NCBI GenBank assembly: GCA_041398225.1
Contig: JAWKVD010000037.1
Coordinates: forward strand, 1 to 22,969
From: JAWKVD01 sp041398225
GTDB taxonomy: Bacteria > Pseudomonadota > Alphaproteobacteria > Caulobacterales > Hyphomonadaceae
Direction of reading: 5' to 3'
DNA: 22,969 nucleotides
Both the position numbers and the translations under genes were made by a program. The notes beneath the pieces were generated by a model. The model saw only the letters and a program-made list of their open reading frames with translations. It had not been told where the DNA came from and did no database searches. Below are positions 8,610 to 14,345 of this stretch, one piece after another (within the stretch, counting starts at the first letter, position 1; each line of letters begins with the position of its first letter).

Positions 8610-9698
8610 ATGACGACCGCCCCCAGTCCACCCGCATCACCGGAACAACCGGTCATCGCCCAACAAGACGCCGCTGGCGCACGCCTCGACAAATGGATGT
8701 CGGAGGCGTTTCCGGATCTATCACGCTCACGCGCCAAGGCGCTGATCGAGGAAGGTCGGGTGTCGGTGAACGGCGCCGTCGTAACCGACCCGCGCACAAA
8801 AGTTGTCGCCGGCGAGCCCTATGTGCTCGATATGCCGCCGCCTGCGCCGGCGACGCCCCAACCCGAGGACATTCCGCTCGCCATCCTGCACGAGGACCCG
8901 CACCTCATCATCGTCAACAAGCCCGCCGGGATGGTGGTTCACCCCACGCCCGGCCAGTGGACCGGCACGCTGGTCAACGCGTTGCTGCATCATTGCGGCG
9001 ACAGCCTGACCGGAATCGGCGGCGTCGCCCGTCCCGGCATCGTTCACCGGCTCGACAAGGACACCTCCGGCGTGATGGTGGTCGCGAAGTCGGAACCGGC
9101 CCACACCGCGCTCGTCGCCCTGTTCCAGGCTCACGATATCGAGCGCGCCTACCTGGCGGTCACTCGCGGCGCGCCCCGCCCGCTGATTGGGCGGATCGAA
9201 ACCCGCATCGCGCGCTCGCCGCATGACCGCAAGAAGATGGCCGTGGTGCGGGAGCGCTTCGTGAAACACGATCCCTATTCCGACGATCCCGAGCGGCAGG
9301 ACGACGGCGAGACCGAGCACGGTAAGATCGCGATCACCAACTACCGCACGCTGGAGACGTTCGGACGTCTCGACGACGCGGCCGCACAACCCGCCGCCGC
9401 GCTTGTCGAGTGCCGGCTGGAGACCGGACGCACCCACCAGATCCGCGTTCACATGGCGCATATCGGCGCGCCGGTGATGGGCGACCCCACCTACGGGAAG
9501 AATCGCGGGGTGAAGGCGTTCGGCAAGGGCCCCGCCTTCGACCACGCCGTGGAGACCGCGCGCGCTTTCCGCCGTCAGGCGCTGCACGCGCATGTGCTGG
9601 GCTTTGTGCACCCCATCACGAACAAGCCGCTGCGCTTCGAGGCGCCCCCGCCCGAAGACATGAGCACGCTGATCGACGCCCTGCGCGCCATGTCCTGA
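8610..9698 (+). CDS. rluD: RluA/RluD-family 23S rRNA pseudouridine synthase
   Basis: A 362-residue RNA pseudouridine synthase. The frame is open from 8547, but the ATG at 8610 is preferred because the upstream residues are unlike the family and the S4 RNA-binding domain begins soon after (GARLDKWMSEAFPDLSRS, about 23-40). The catalytic domain carries HRLDKDTSG with the nucleophilic Asp149, preceded by VNKPAGMVVHP (102-112). It ends with RTHQIRVHMAHIGAPVMGDPTYG split over the conserved C-terminal motif. An acidic insertion (about 225-245, DDPERQDDGETEHG) lies between core strands and makes it longer than the roughly 326-residue E. coli RluD. Symbol by family resemblance; RluC-type specificity cannot be excluded. 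It modifies the large ribosomal subunit RNA in the cytosol. Confidence 0.9.
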   Translation: MTTAPSPPASPEQPVIAQQDAAGARLDKWMSEAFPDLSRSRAKALIEEGRVSVNGAVVTDPRTKVVAGEPYVLDMPPPAPATPQPEDIPLAILHEDPHLIIVNKPAGMVVHPTPGQWTGTLVNALLHHCGDSLTGIGGVARPGIVHRLDKDTSGVMVVAKSEPAHTALVALFQAHDIERAYLAVTRGAPRPLIGRIETRIARSPHDRKKMAVVRERFVKHDPYSDDPERQDDGETEHGKIAITNYRTLETFGRLDDAAAQPAAALVECRLETGRTHQIRVHMAHIGAPVMGDPTYGKNRGVKAFGKGPAFDHAVETARAFRRQALHAHVLGFVHPITNKPLRFEAPPPEDMSTLIDALRAMS

Positions 9699-9796
9699 TC
9701 GCCCGGTTCGGCGTCCGCCGATGCAACCGCCCTGCGCGCGGCGCGTTTTCTAACCCGACACACCAGAACGACGACACGCTTCGACAGGAGGAGTGA

Positions 9797-10015
9797 ATGA
9801 GACCGATCGCCCTGGCGTCCGCAGGCGCCGCTTCCGTGTTGATGCTCGCGCTCGCGGGCTGCGGCCATACGATGGAGGAGCGCGCCGCCACGGGCGCGGC
9901 GACCGGACTAGTCGTGGCCGGCCCCGTCGGCGCCGCCGTGGGGGCGGCCGCCGGCGCCGCGGTCAACGAGGTCGAGGAAAACCAGAACGACGCTGACAGC
10001 AGCGTCCTCGAATAG
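9797..10015 (+). CDS. small glycine-zipper lipoprotein
   Basis: A 72-residue protein with a clear lipoprotein signal: a hydrophobic stretch ending in the lipobox LAGC (Cys22). The mature part is an Ala/Gly-rich glycine zipper (TGAATGLVVAGPVGAAVG, about residues 32-49) and an acidic C-terminal tail. Such zippers insert in or pack against membranes; relatives are small envelope proteins of unknown or stress-related function. The ribosome site is excellent, AGGAGG five bases before the ATG. It stands alone, 98 bases after the pseudouridine synthase and convergent with the TonB-like gene, whose stop lies seven bases away. Function is not known. Confidence 0.85.
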   Translation: MRPIALASAGAASVLMLALAGCGHTMEERAATGAATGLVVAGPVGAAVGAAAGAAVNEVEENQNDADSSVLE

Positions 10016-10021
10016 CCGGTT

Positions 10022-10807
10022 CTACTTGGGCAGGCGCCAGCGATACGACGCCGCGAACCCGCAAACCCCGACCGGCCGACCGTTCAGCATGGCGGGCTGG
10101 AGCTTCATCTTGAGGAACCAGCTCGCCGCCGCCCGATTGAGCGCCAGGTGGGGCGCACGCCGGGTGACCGTTACGGTCGCCACCTCGCCTTCCGGCGATA
10201 CGCACAGCTCCACGCCGACCAGACCCGTCGCCCGCGCCTTGAGCGCATCGGCTGGATAGGCCGGCGCGCCCAATGGAGACGGCAGCTTCGGCGGCGTGGC
10301 GTGCTTCAGCTTCTTCAGCTTCGGATAGAGCGTTTCTGAAAGCGGCGGTCCATCACTCGCCACCTCCCACTGATAGTCGAGCGGGTACTCGCAAACCCGC
10401 ACCGCCGTCTCCTCGACGCGGCCGGGCTCGAACACCGCCTTGCCGATCCAGTCGATGGTGGCCTGATCAAGCGCTTCGCTTCCGGTCGACTTCACCAGCT
10501 TCAGGGAATCGGCCGAACCATCGGCTCCCACGCAGAGCGACAGCGTCGCCGTTCCGCCCTTGTCCGTGAACCGTTCCGTCGTCGGATAGACAGGCGGCGG
10601 GCCGGACTTGAGGCTCGGCTTCGAACTCAGCTCAGGGTCCTGATAATCGAGTGTCGCGCTGGGCGACTGGGCGACGGCCCCGGCGCTTCCCGCCGCGACC
10701 AGCAACACCGCCAGCATCGCATATCTGCGCGCGCTGGAGGCCCGTTCGCCGGAGGCCTTCCGGCCTTGCTTGTTGTTCGGTTCCTCGATCGTCCTACGGT
10801 CTTCCAT
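10022..10807 (-). CDS. envelope protein with two TonB C-terminal-like domains
   Basis: A 261-residue protein. The ATG at 10807 is chosen over a GTG at 10843 because GGGAGG lies upstream of it and the GTG has no ribosome site. A hydrophobic segment (YAMLAVLLVAAGSAGAVA, about 30-47) acts as a signal anchor or, if cleaved at AVA-Q, a signal peptide after a long N-terminal region. Two similar domains follow. The first begins PPPVYPTTERF and contains LSLCV and VCEYPL; the second begins GAPAYPADALKARATG and contains VELCV and VGVCGF. Both have the strand pattern of TonB C-terminal domains (YP...A...G, x-F-x-P). A proline-rich spacer like that of classical TonB is lacking, so energy transduction is uncertain. 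It is 48 bases downstream of the EF-hand gene and probably co-transcribed with it. Confidence 0.82.
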   Translation of the reverse strand: MEDRRTIEEPNNKQGRKASGERASSARRYAMLAVLLVAAGSAGAVAQSPSATLDYQDPELSSKPSLKSGPPPVYPTTERFTDKGGTATLSLCVGADGSADSLKLVKSTGSEALDQATIDWIGKAVFEPGRVEETAVRVCEYPLDYQWEVASDGPPLSETLYPKLKKLKHATPPKLPSPLGAPAYPADALKARATGLVGVELCVSPEGEVATVTVTRRAPHLALNRAAASWFLKMKLQPAMLNGRPVGVCGFAASYRWRLPK

Positions 10808-10855
10808 AAGCACATCGGCCTCCCACGCCAGGACATTGTGCACAGAGGGAAGAGC

Positions 10856-11296
10856 CTAGTTCGTTTTTGCGGCCTTCGTCCACTCCTCGGTGGTCACCTG
10901 CCCATCGCGGTCCGCATCGAGATAGTTGTTGAACACCAGCGTATAATATCCGCGCAGCTCCGCCTCATTGAGGCCGACATCCTTGTCGCGATTGAAGAAG
11001 GCGAAGCTCCGGCTCGCATTCTTCTGCGCCTCCTCGGCCAGCGACGCCTTGAACTCGGTGGCGGACAGCCGCCCATCGGAGTCTGTATCGAACTGCGCCA
11101 TCCGGACAGTCTGGAAGGTGAGGTATTCCTTCAGGTTGACGCCGCCGTCGCCGTTTTGGTCCATCCATTCGATGGCGACCGCCACCCGTGTCCTGAGCGA
11201 ATGATCCGAGCTTGAGGCGGCCTGCTGCGCGCGGGCCTGGCCAGCAACGGTTGCGAGAAGAAACGCAAGACCCACAGCGTACTGGACGCGTTCCAT
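10856..11296 (-). CDS. secreted EF-hand calcium-binding protein
   Basis: A 146-residue protein. The frame is open to 11512, but the ATG at 11296 has AGGAG six bases upstream and opens a signal peptide (AVGLAFLLATVAGQARA, cleavage before Gln24). Four EF-hand loops can be read: D46-E57 (DQNGDGGVNLKE), D70-E81 (DTDSDGRLSATE), N102-E113 (NRDKDVGLNEAE) and D127-E138 (DADRDGQVTTEE). Loops 1, 2 and 4 have canonical ligands. Loop 3 starts with Asn and has Val in place of the usual Gly, so it may be weak. Expected role is periplasmic or surface calcium binding or signalling. It leads a two-gene unit with the TonB-like gene. The 209-base divergent intergenic region to the next gene probably carries promoters for both. 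Confidence 0.9.
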   Translation of the reverse strand: MERVQYAVGLAFLLATVAGQARAQQAASSSDHSLRTRVAVAIEWMDQNGDGGVNLKEYLTFQTVRMAQFDTDSDGRLSATEFKASLAEEAQKNASRSFAFFNRDKDVGLNEAELRGYYTLVFNNYLDADRDGQVTTEEWTKAAKTN

Positions 11297-11390
11297 CTTG
11301 ATCTCCTGCTGATCAACATTCCCGTTGAACCGCACAAAAGCTAAGAATACCAAAACATCTCGCGCCGTTGAGCAGAGTCGGCGCCCGGAT

Positions 11391-11440
11391 CGGAACAGGC
11401 CGGAACAGGCCGAAACAGGACAGATCAGAACAGGACAGGC
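11391..11440. repeat. degenerate 10-bp tandem repeat between divergent genes
   Basis: The sequence shows two exact copies of CGGAACAGGC (11391-11400, 11401-11410), then CGAAACAGGA and degraded forms built on the same core (CAGATCAGAA, CAGGACAGGC). The array lies in the divergent region upstream of the membrane YLRTF gene. The period is about one helical turn, so a protein-binding array is possible but not shown. Confidence 0.6.
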
Positions 11441-11505
11441 GCGATCGGCGCCGCATCGCGGGCGGCGCACGGGAACGTCGCCCCAAGGGAAAACGCAAGG
11501 TAACC

Positions 11506-12510
11506 ATGACATCCACGGCCACCACGCTCGGCGCCAAGCTCTCCGCGCTCAAAGCCCGCTGGGGCGACAAGGTGGAGATCGTCTCCGCCGACAAGGCGCG
11601 CTTCGCCTACGGCCTGCTGGGCAAGATCGCGCTTGTCGCTTTTTTCGCGCTCGTCATCCTCGGCGCGTGCCTGCTCGCGGTCCGCAAGGAGTGCGTGCTC
11701 CCCCAGGATGAATACCGCTACGCCGAGGAGATCCGCACCTTCACCGCCCCGCTGTTCGCCAGTTCAGAGGGCTTCGAGGCCTGCCACCTCGATCGCCTGC
11801 ATTTCCAGCTGCCAGAAGACTCCCGCATCATGGGCCCCGCCCTCATGGCCGCGCTTATGGGCCTTGTCGGCCTTGTCGGCACGCTCACCCTCGCCGGCCG
11901 GCGCAAGACATTTTACGCCGGAGCCGACGACGCCCGCCCCTACGCGCTCTATCTGCGCACCTTCAAGTCCGACCTCGCCAACGCATCCGGCGTCGGCGAC
12001 GTGCGCGGCGAAGCCGAAACGGCGGCTGTCGCCGCCTTCTGGCCGGTCGGCCCATCCATCGCGCTCGATAATGTCGACGCGGCGGGCGTGTCGAACGGCG
12101 CCGTCCGCATCAAGACCGACCACGCCGTCTGGCGCGACGTGGTTCGAGACCTCGGCTCGGACGCGGCGATGTACTTCATGGACGCCAGCAACGTCTCGCT
12201 CTCGCTGCGCGACGAGATCGACTACCTGTTCACCGAAAACCCCGACGTCGGCCGCAAGGGCGTCGTCTTCATTCTGGGCGATGTCGCGGCGCGCGCCTCG
12301 GTGGCCAACTTCATCGCCGGCGTGGCGCGCAACACGGGCCGTTCGATGGACGAGATTGATCCCGAGGCCCCGCCCGCCGTGCTGTTCGTGGACGGAGAGA
12401 CCATTCGGCCTGTTCCATGCCGCGAAAAAGTCGCCCGCGTGAAACACTTGGAGAGCGTGTTGAAGTCCGATGTCGCGAAAGCCTTCTTCGCCAGCCTCTC
12501 CAGGGCCTGA
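11506..12510 (+). CDS. two-TM membrane protein with cytosolic YLRTF domain, unknown function
   Basis: A 334-residue protein. The ATG at 11506 is chosen because the upstream part of the open frame translates low-complexity repeat sequence; CAAGG lies upstream. Two membrane segments (about 34-59 and 109-130) flank an outside loop with Cys63 and Cys93. The large C-terminal domain starts RPYALYLRTFKSD (144-156), continues with an acidic residue at E170, AAFWPVGPSIAL (176-187), GAVRIKTDHAVWRDVVRDL and LSLRDEIDY (232-240). This order (LYLRxF, GPxIAI-like, W-x-x-V, a hydrophobic strand then xEIxYL) recalls a Rossmann-like domain I have seen attached to membrane segments in many bacterial proteins of unknown function. 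The assignment is from pattern memory only. The last 41 bases overlap the Mug-family gene. Confidence 0.8.
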   Translation: MTSTATTLGAKLSALKARWGDKVEIVSADKARFAYGLLGKIALVAFFALVILGACLLAVRKECVLPQDEYRYAEEIRTFTAPLFASSEGFEACHLDRLHFQLPEDSRIMGPALMAALMGLVGLVGTLTLAGRRKTFYAGADDARPYALYLRTFKSDLANASGVGDVRGEAETAAVAAFWPVGPSIALDNVDAAGVSNGAVRIKTDHAVWRDVVRDLGSDAAMYFMDASNVSLSLRDEIDYLFTENPDVGRKGVVFILGDVAARASVANFIAGVARNTGRSMDEIDPEAPPAVLFVDGETIRPVPCREKVARVKHLESVLKSDVAKAFFASLSRA

Positions 12511-13084
12511 GTCCGCCGTCCGGCGGACGCTCGCTCCGCGCGGCGTTCGCTCGGACACGGCCGCGCACGTTCTGCCCGACACGTTGAAACCCGGCCTGCG
12601 GCTATGGCTGGTGGGGACCGCCGCCGGTCCGGTCTCAGCGGCGGTCGGCGCCTACTACGCCCATCCCGGCAACCGCTTCTGGCGGGCGCTGCACGAGGCG
12701 GGGCTGACCCCTCGCCGCTTCGACCCGCATGAGTTCCGCCAACTCCTGCCGCTCGGCATCGGGCTGACCGATTTCTGCAAGACGGCATGGGGCGTCGACA
12801 GCGACCTGCCGCGCGAGGGCTTCGACCGCGAGAGCTTCGCGGCCAAGGTTCGCCGCCTTCGCCCGAAGGGGCTGGCCTTCACCAGCAAGACGGCGGCCTC
12901 GGTCTGGCTGGCCAGACGTACAGGCGCCATCGCCGTCGGTCGACATCCGAACCCGCCGGAGACTGGAAACGGCGCGACACCGGCGGTCTTTGTTCTGCCC
13001 TCGCCCTCCGGCCTCGCCACGTCCTACTGGTCGCTCGAACCGTGGAAGGCGCTGGGCGAATGGTTCCGCTCTGGCGAAGACTGA
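12470..13084 (+). CDS. Mug/TDG-family DNA glycosylase with altered catalytic motif
   Basis: A 204-residue member of the mismatch-specific uracil (thymine) DNA glycosylase family, which excises mispaired bases. Family features: LVGTAAGPVSAAVGAYYAHPGNRFWRAL (47-74, given here as overlapping signatures GTAAG 49-53 and HPGNRFW 65-71), LLPLGIGLTDFCKT (92-105) and the C-terminal VLPSPSG loop (175-181). The usual first motif is GINPG, with Asn activating water; here the aligned position is Ala51. I believe the GTAAG form recurs in alphaproteobacterial relatives, so it is likely a subfamily trait rather than decay. The first 32 residues are low complexity and overlap both the previous gene and a hairpin (12511-12528). 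The ATG at 12470 is the only one before the core, but a later non-ATG start (TTG at 12584) cannot be excluded. Confidence 0.87.
   Translation: MSRKPSSPASPGPESAVRRTLAPRGVRSDTAAHVLPDTLKPGLRLWLVGTAAGPVSAAVGAYYAHPGNRFWRALHEAGLTPRRFDPHEFRQLLPLGIGLTDFCKTAWGVDSDLPREGFDRESFAAKVRRLRPKGLAFTSKTAASVWLARRTGAIAVGRHPNPPETGNGATPAVFVLPSPSGLATSYWSLEPWKALGEWFRSGED
12511..12528 (+). other. GC-rich hairpin directly after the YLRTF gene stop
   Basis: GTCCGCC at 12511-12517 pairs perfectly with GGCGGAC at 12522-12528 around a GTCC loop, beginning on the base after the TGA of the membrane-protein gene and lying inside the start of the glycosylase frame. No T-run follows, so it is not a standard terminator. It could slow ribosomes or attenuate expression of the glycosylase. 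Confidence 0.55.
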
Positions 13085-13162
13085 GCGCGCGGCGCCGCGC
13101 AGTCCGCTCGGTTCGTGATCAGTCGGCGCATGGCGCATCGCGGATTGAGCGACTATCTTGAG

Positions 13163-13723
13163 ATGATGAAGCGCTCACTCAGACCTCTTCTGGTGGTTTC
13201 ATTTATCGCCGCGATGTCGGCCGCGCCGGCGTTGGCGCAGGAATTCGTCGAACCGCGCTTCGAAGCGCTGGAACAACAAAAAGCCGCCGTCGAGCAACGC
13301 CGTCTCGACACGATCGAGACCCAGCGTCGAACCAACCAGCTTCAGTCGGCGACCGCGACCGACCCCGTTGCGCCCGCGCTCCGCGATATCGAGCTGCGGC
13401 GCGAGCAGGAACGCATCCTTCTGGAGAACCGGCAGCAGCAGGCGCTCGAGCAGCGCGAGCAGGCGGTTCGCCAGTACACGCTGCCCAATCGCCGCATCGC
13501 CCCCACCAGCGTTCTGGCGATCCACGATCCCGAACGGTACGCCCTGCCCAAGCCGCCGCCCGGCAAGTTCTACGCGCGTCTGGACGGCCGCTTCGTTTTG
13601 GTCGACGCGACCTCCGAACTCGTCGAGCAGGTATTGCCGCCCGCGCCGGGCGACCCGCAGAACGATCTCCCCCGACGCCCGCAACCCGACCTGCAGCCGC
13701 CTGCCGCGATATCGGACGACTGA
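13163..13723 (+). CDS. secreted RcnB-like protein
   Basis: A 186-residue protein. The frame opens at 13115, but the paired ATGs at 13163/13166 give a clean signal peptide (RSLRPLLVVSFIAAMSAAPALA, cleavage before Gln26 or so). A charged, Gln/Glu/Arg-rich region (about 30-105) is probably coiled coil. Near the C-terminus, ALPKPPPGKFYARLDGRFVLVDATS resembles the RcnB domain pattern (LPxPPxGxxWVxxxxxxVLVxxxTG), found in small periplasmic proteins including the nickel/cobalt homeostasis protein RcnB. No Cys or His cluster for metal binding is present, so that role should not be transferred. The tail is Pro- and Asp-rich. No strong ribosome site is seen. It is 78 bases after the glycosylase gene on the same strand. 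Confidence 0.78.
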   Translation: MMKRSLRPLLVVSFIAAMSAAPALAQEFVEPRFEALEQQKAAVEQRRLDTIETQRRTNQLQSATATDPVAPALRDIELRREQERILLENRQQQALEQREQAVRQYTLPNRRIAPTSVLAIHDPERYALPKPPPGKFYARLDGRFVLVDATSELVEQVLPPAPGDPQNDLPRRPQPDLQPPAAISDD

Positions 13724-13724
13724 C

Positions 13725-13760
13725 CGCAAAGGCCGCCTTCGGCAGACCCGCCCCTTTGCG
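13725..13760 (+). terminator. possible terminator hairpin after the RcnB-like gene
   Basis: CGCAAAGG (13725-13732) pairs with CCTTTGCG (13753-13760), and a nested GCCG-CCTT-CGGC hairpin sits inside. It begins two bases after the stop of the preceding gene. There is no U-run, so termination is uncertain. Confidence 0.4.
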
Positions 13761-13807
13761 CCGGGCCGCGAGACCCCCCACACTCTTCTCAACGTCAACG
13801 AAGCGAA

Positions 13808-13819
13808 AGGAGGTGATCT
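13808..13819 (+). promoter_or_regulatory. extended Shine-Dalgarno, 12-base match to the 16S rRNA 3' end
   Basis: AAGGAGGTGATC is fully complementary to the conserved 3' end of bacterial 16S rRNA (GATCACCTCCTT), far longer than the four to six bases seen before other genes in this window. AGGAGG ends seven bases before the ATG at 13821. Confidence 0.85.
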
Positions 13820-13820
13820 G

Positions 13821-13898
13821 ATGTCAGTCACGATGAGCTGGGGCTTGGCCCTCTCCCATGGTCTGGTGTCCGGAGCAGCCTCCGGGGATCGAACCTAG
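13821..13898 (+). CDS. 25-residue leader-like small ORF
   Basis: A 25-codon frame from ATG 13821 to TAG 13898, reading MSVTMSWGLALSHGL then VSGAASGDRT. It is not recognised. A perfectly placed and exceptionally long ribosome site precedes it, which is the main evidence that it is translated. Codons 17-22 overlap a perfect hairpin (CCGGAG 13870-13875, CTCCGG 13880-13885, loop CAGC). Structured sequence and a strong terminator follow. No run of identical amino-acid codons is present, so a classical amino-acid attenuator is not obvious; there is one Trp. It could be a regulatory leader peptide, a short membrane-active peptide or a ribosome-sampling element. Confidence 0.65.
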   Translation: MSVTMSWGLALSHGLVSGAASGDRT

Positions 13899-13903
13899 GT
13901 TAA

Positions 13904-13990
13904 GGCTGACCAGCCGGGGTGCGGCCGAGATGCGCGGGATCTGAACAGGTCCGCTAAGACGCATGCTCCCGCAAACAGGACCCCACTCGG
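13904..13990 (+). ncRNA. candidate structured RNA segment downstream of the small ORF
   Basis: Pairing can be read directly. An extended helix joins GAGATGC (13927-13933) to GCATGCTC (13961-13968) with one bulged G, enclosing a second hairpin, GCGGGATC (13934-13941) with GGTCCGC (13948-13954), one bulged G and loop TGAACA. An alternative helix, GCGGGA (13934-13939) with TCCCGC (13967-13972), excludes these. GGGGT (13916-13920) can pair with ACCCC (13980-13984) around the whole. Competing helices between a translated leader and a terminator are the layout of a regulatory RNA. No known family is assigned. Confidence 0.5.
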
Positions 13991-13999
13991 AAAGACGGG

Positions 14000-14034
14000 A
14001 AAGGGCCGCAGCAAGCGCTGTCGGCCCTTTTTCC
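14000..14034 (+). terminator. strong Rho-independent terminator
   Basis: AAAGGGCCG (14000-14008) pairs with CGGCCCTTT (14022-14030), continued inward by CAGC/GCTG with one bulged T and an AAGC loop. The descending arm runs into TTTTTCC. The T-run lies on the plus strand, so it ends the transcript carrying the 25-codon ORF. Confidence 0.88.
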
Positions 14035-14090
14035 GTTCTGGGCCTTTTCCGTTCTGGGCCTTTTCCGTTCTGGGCCTTTTCCGTTCTAGG
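14033..14090. repeat. 16-bp tandem repeat abutting the terminator
   Basis: Three exact copies of CCGTTCTGGGCCTTTT (14033-14048, 14049-14064, 14065-14080) and a partial fourth (14081-14090). The unit resembles the terminator's descending arm and T-run (GGCCCTTTTTCC), suggesting local duplication by slippage. Confidence 0.92.
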
Positions 14091-14099
14091 GACGGCTCA

Positions 14100-14131
14100 G
14101 GTCCGAAAGCCGCGACCGCACAAATCGGACC
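14100..14131 (-). terminator. hairpin downstream of tRNA-Leu, possible terminator or processing signal
   Basis: GGTCCGA (14100-14106) and TCGGACC (14125-14131) form a perfect seven-base inverted repeat nine bases past the tRNA CCA end on the minus strand. No T-run follows, so its role in termination or 3' processing is tentative. Confidence 0.35.
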
Positions 14132-14139
14132 GGGAACGG

Positions 14140-14224
14140 TGGTGCGGGCGGTCGGAATCGAACCGACACTCCTTTCGGAACCGGATTTTGAGTCCGGCGC
14201 GTCTACCAGTTTCACCACGCCCGC
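14140..14224 (-). tRNA. tRNA-Leu(CAA)
   Basis: Read on the minus strand, the acceptor stem GCGGGCG (from 14224) pairs with CGCCCGC (ending at 14144), followed by discriminator A at 14143 and an encoded CCA at 14142-14140. The D arm GGTGAAACTGGTAGACGC, a CCGGA/TCCGG anticodon stem with loop CTCAAAA, a long variable arm (TTCCGAAAGGAGT), and the T arm with TTCGATT are all canonical for class II leucine tRNA. The anticodon CAA lies at 14190-14188 and reads UUG codons, rare in such GC-rich genomes. It stands alone and converges on the small transcript ending at 14034. Confidence 0.97.
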
Positions 14225-14345
14225 ACACGGCGAATGGAGAGCGCGCGTGTTAGCGCACAATGCCGGTCGGGGAAATAGCCCCGGGGCGGACAGACGGTTT
14301 CCCGCCGCAGAGCCCCGCGCGTCGCTGTGGCGGCTCGGGGGCTAC

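Noticed and set aside
13806..13820. Possible 16S rRNA 3' end on the minus strand (GATCACCTCCTTTC)
   Set aside because: No other 16S sequence precedes it; the match is the reverse complement of the small ORF's extended ribosome site.
13804..14034. tmRNA, SRP RNA or 6S RNA
   Set aside because: No tRNA-like ends or proteolysis-tag frame, no conserved SRP tetraloop motif, and no long 6S-type bubble structure is visible.
14033..14090. CRISPR-like array
   Set aside because: Direct 16-bp repeats with no spacers; a simple tandem duplication.
13895..14260. A 121-codon minus-strand frame containing VVKLVDAPDSKSG
   Set aside because: This is the well-known spurious translation of a tRNA gene; the tRNA-Leu is real and the frame is not.
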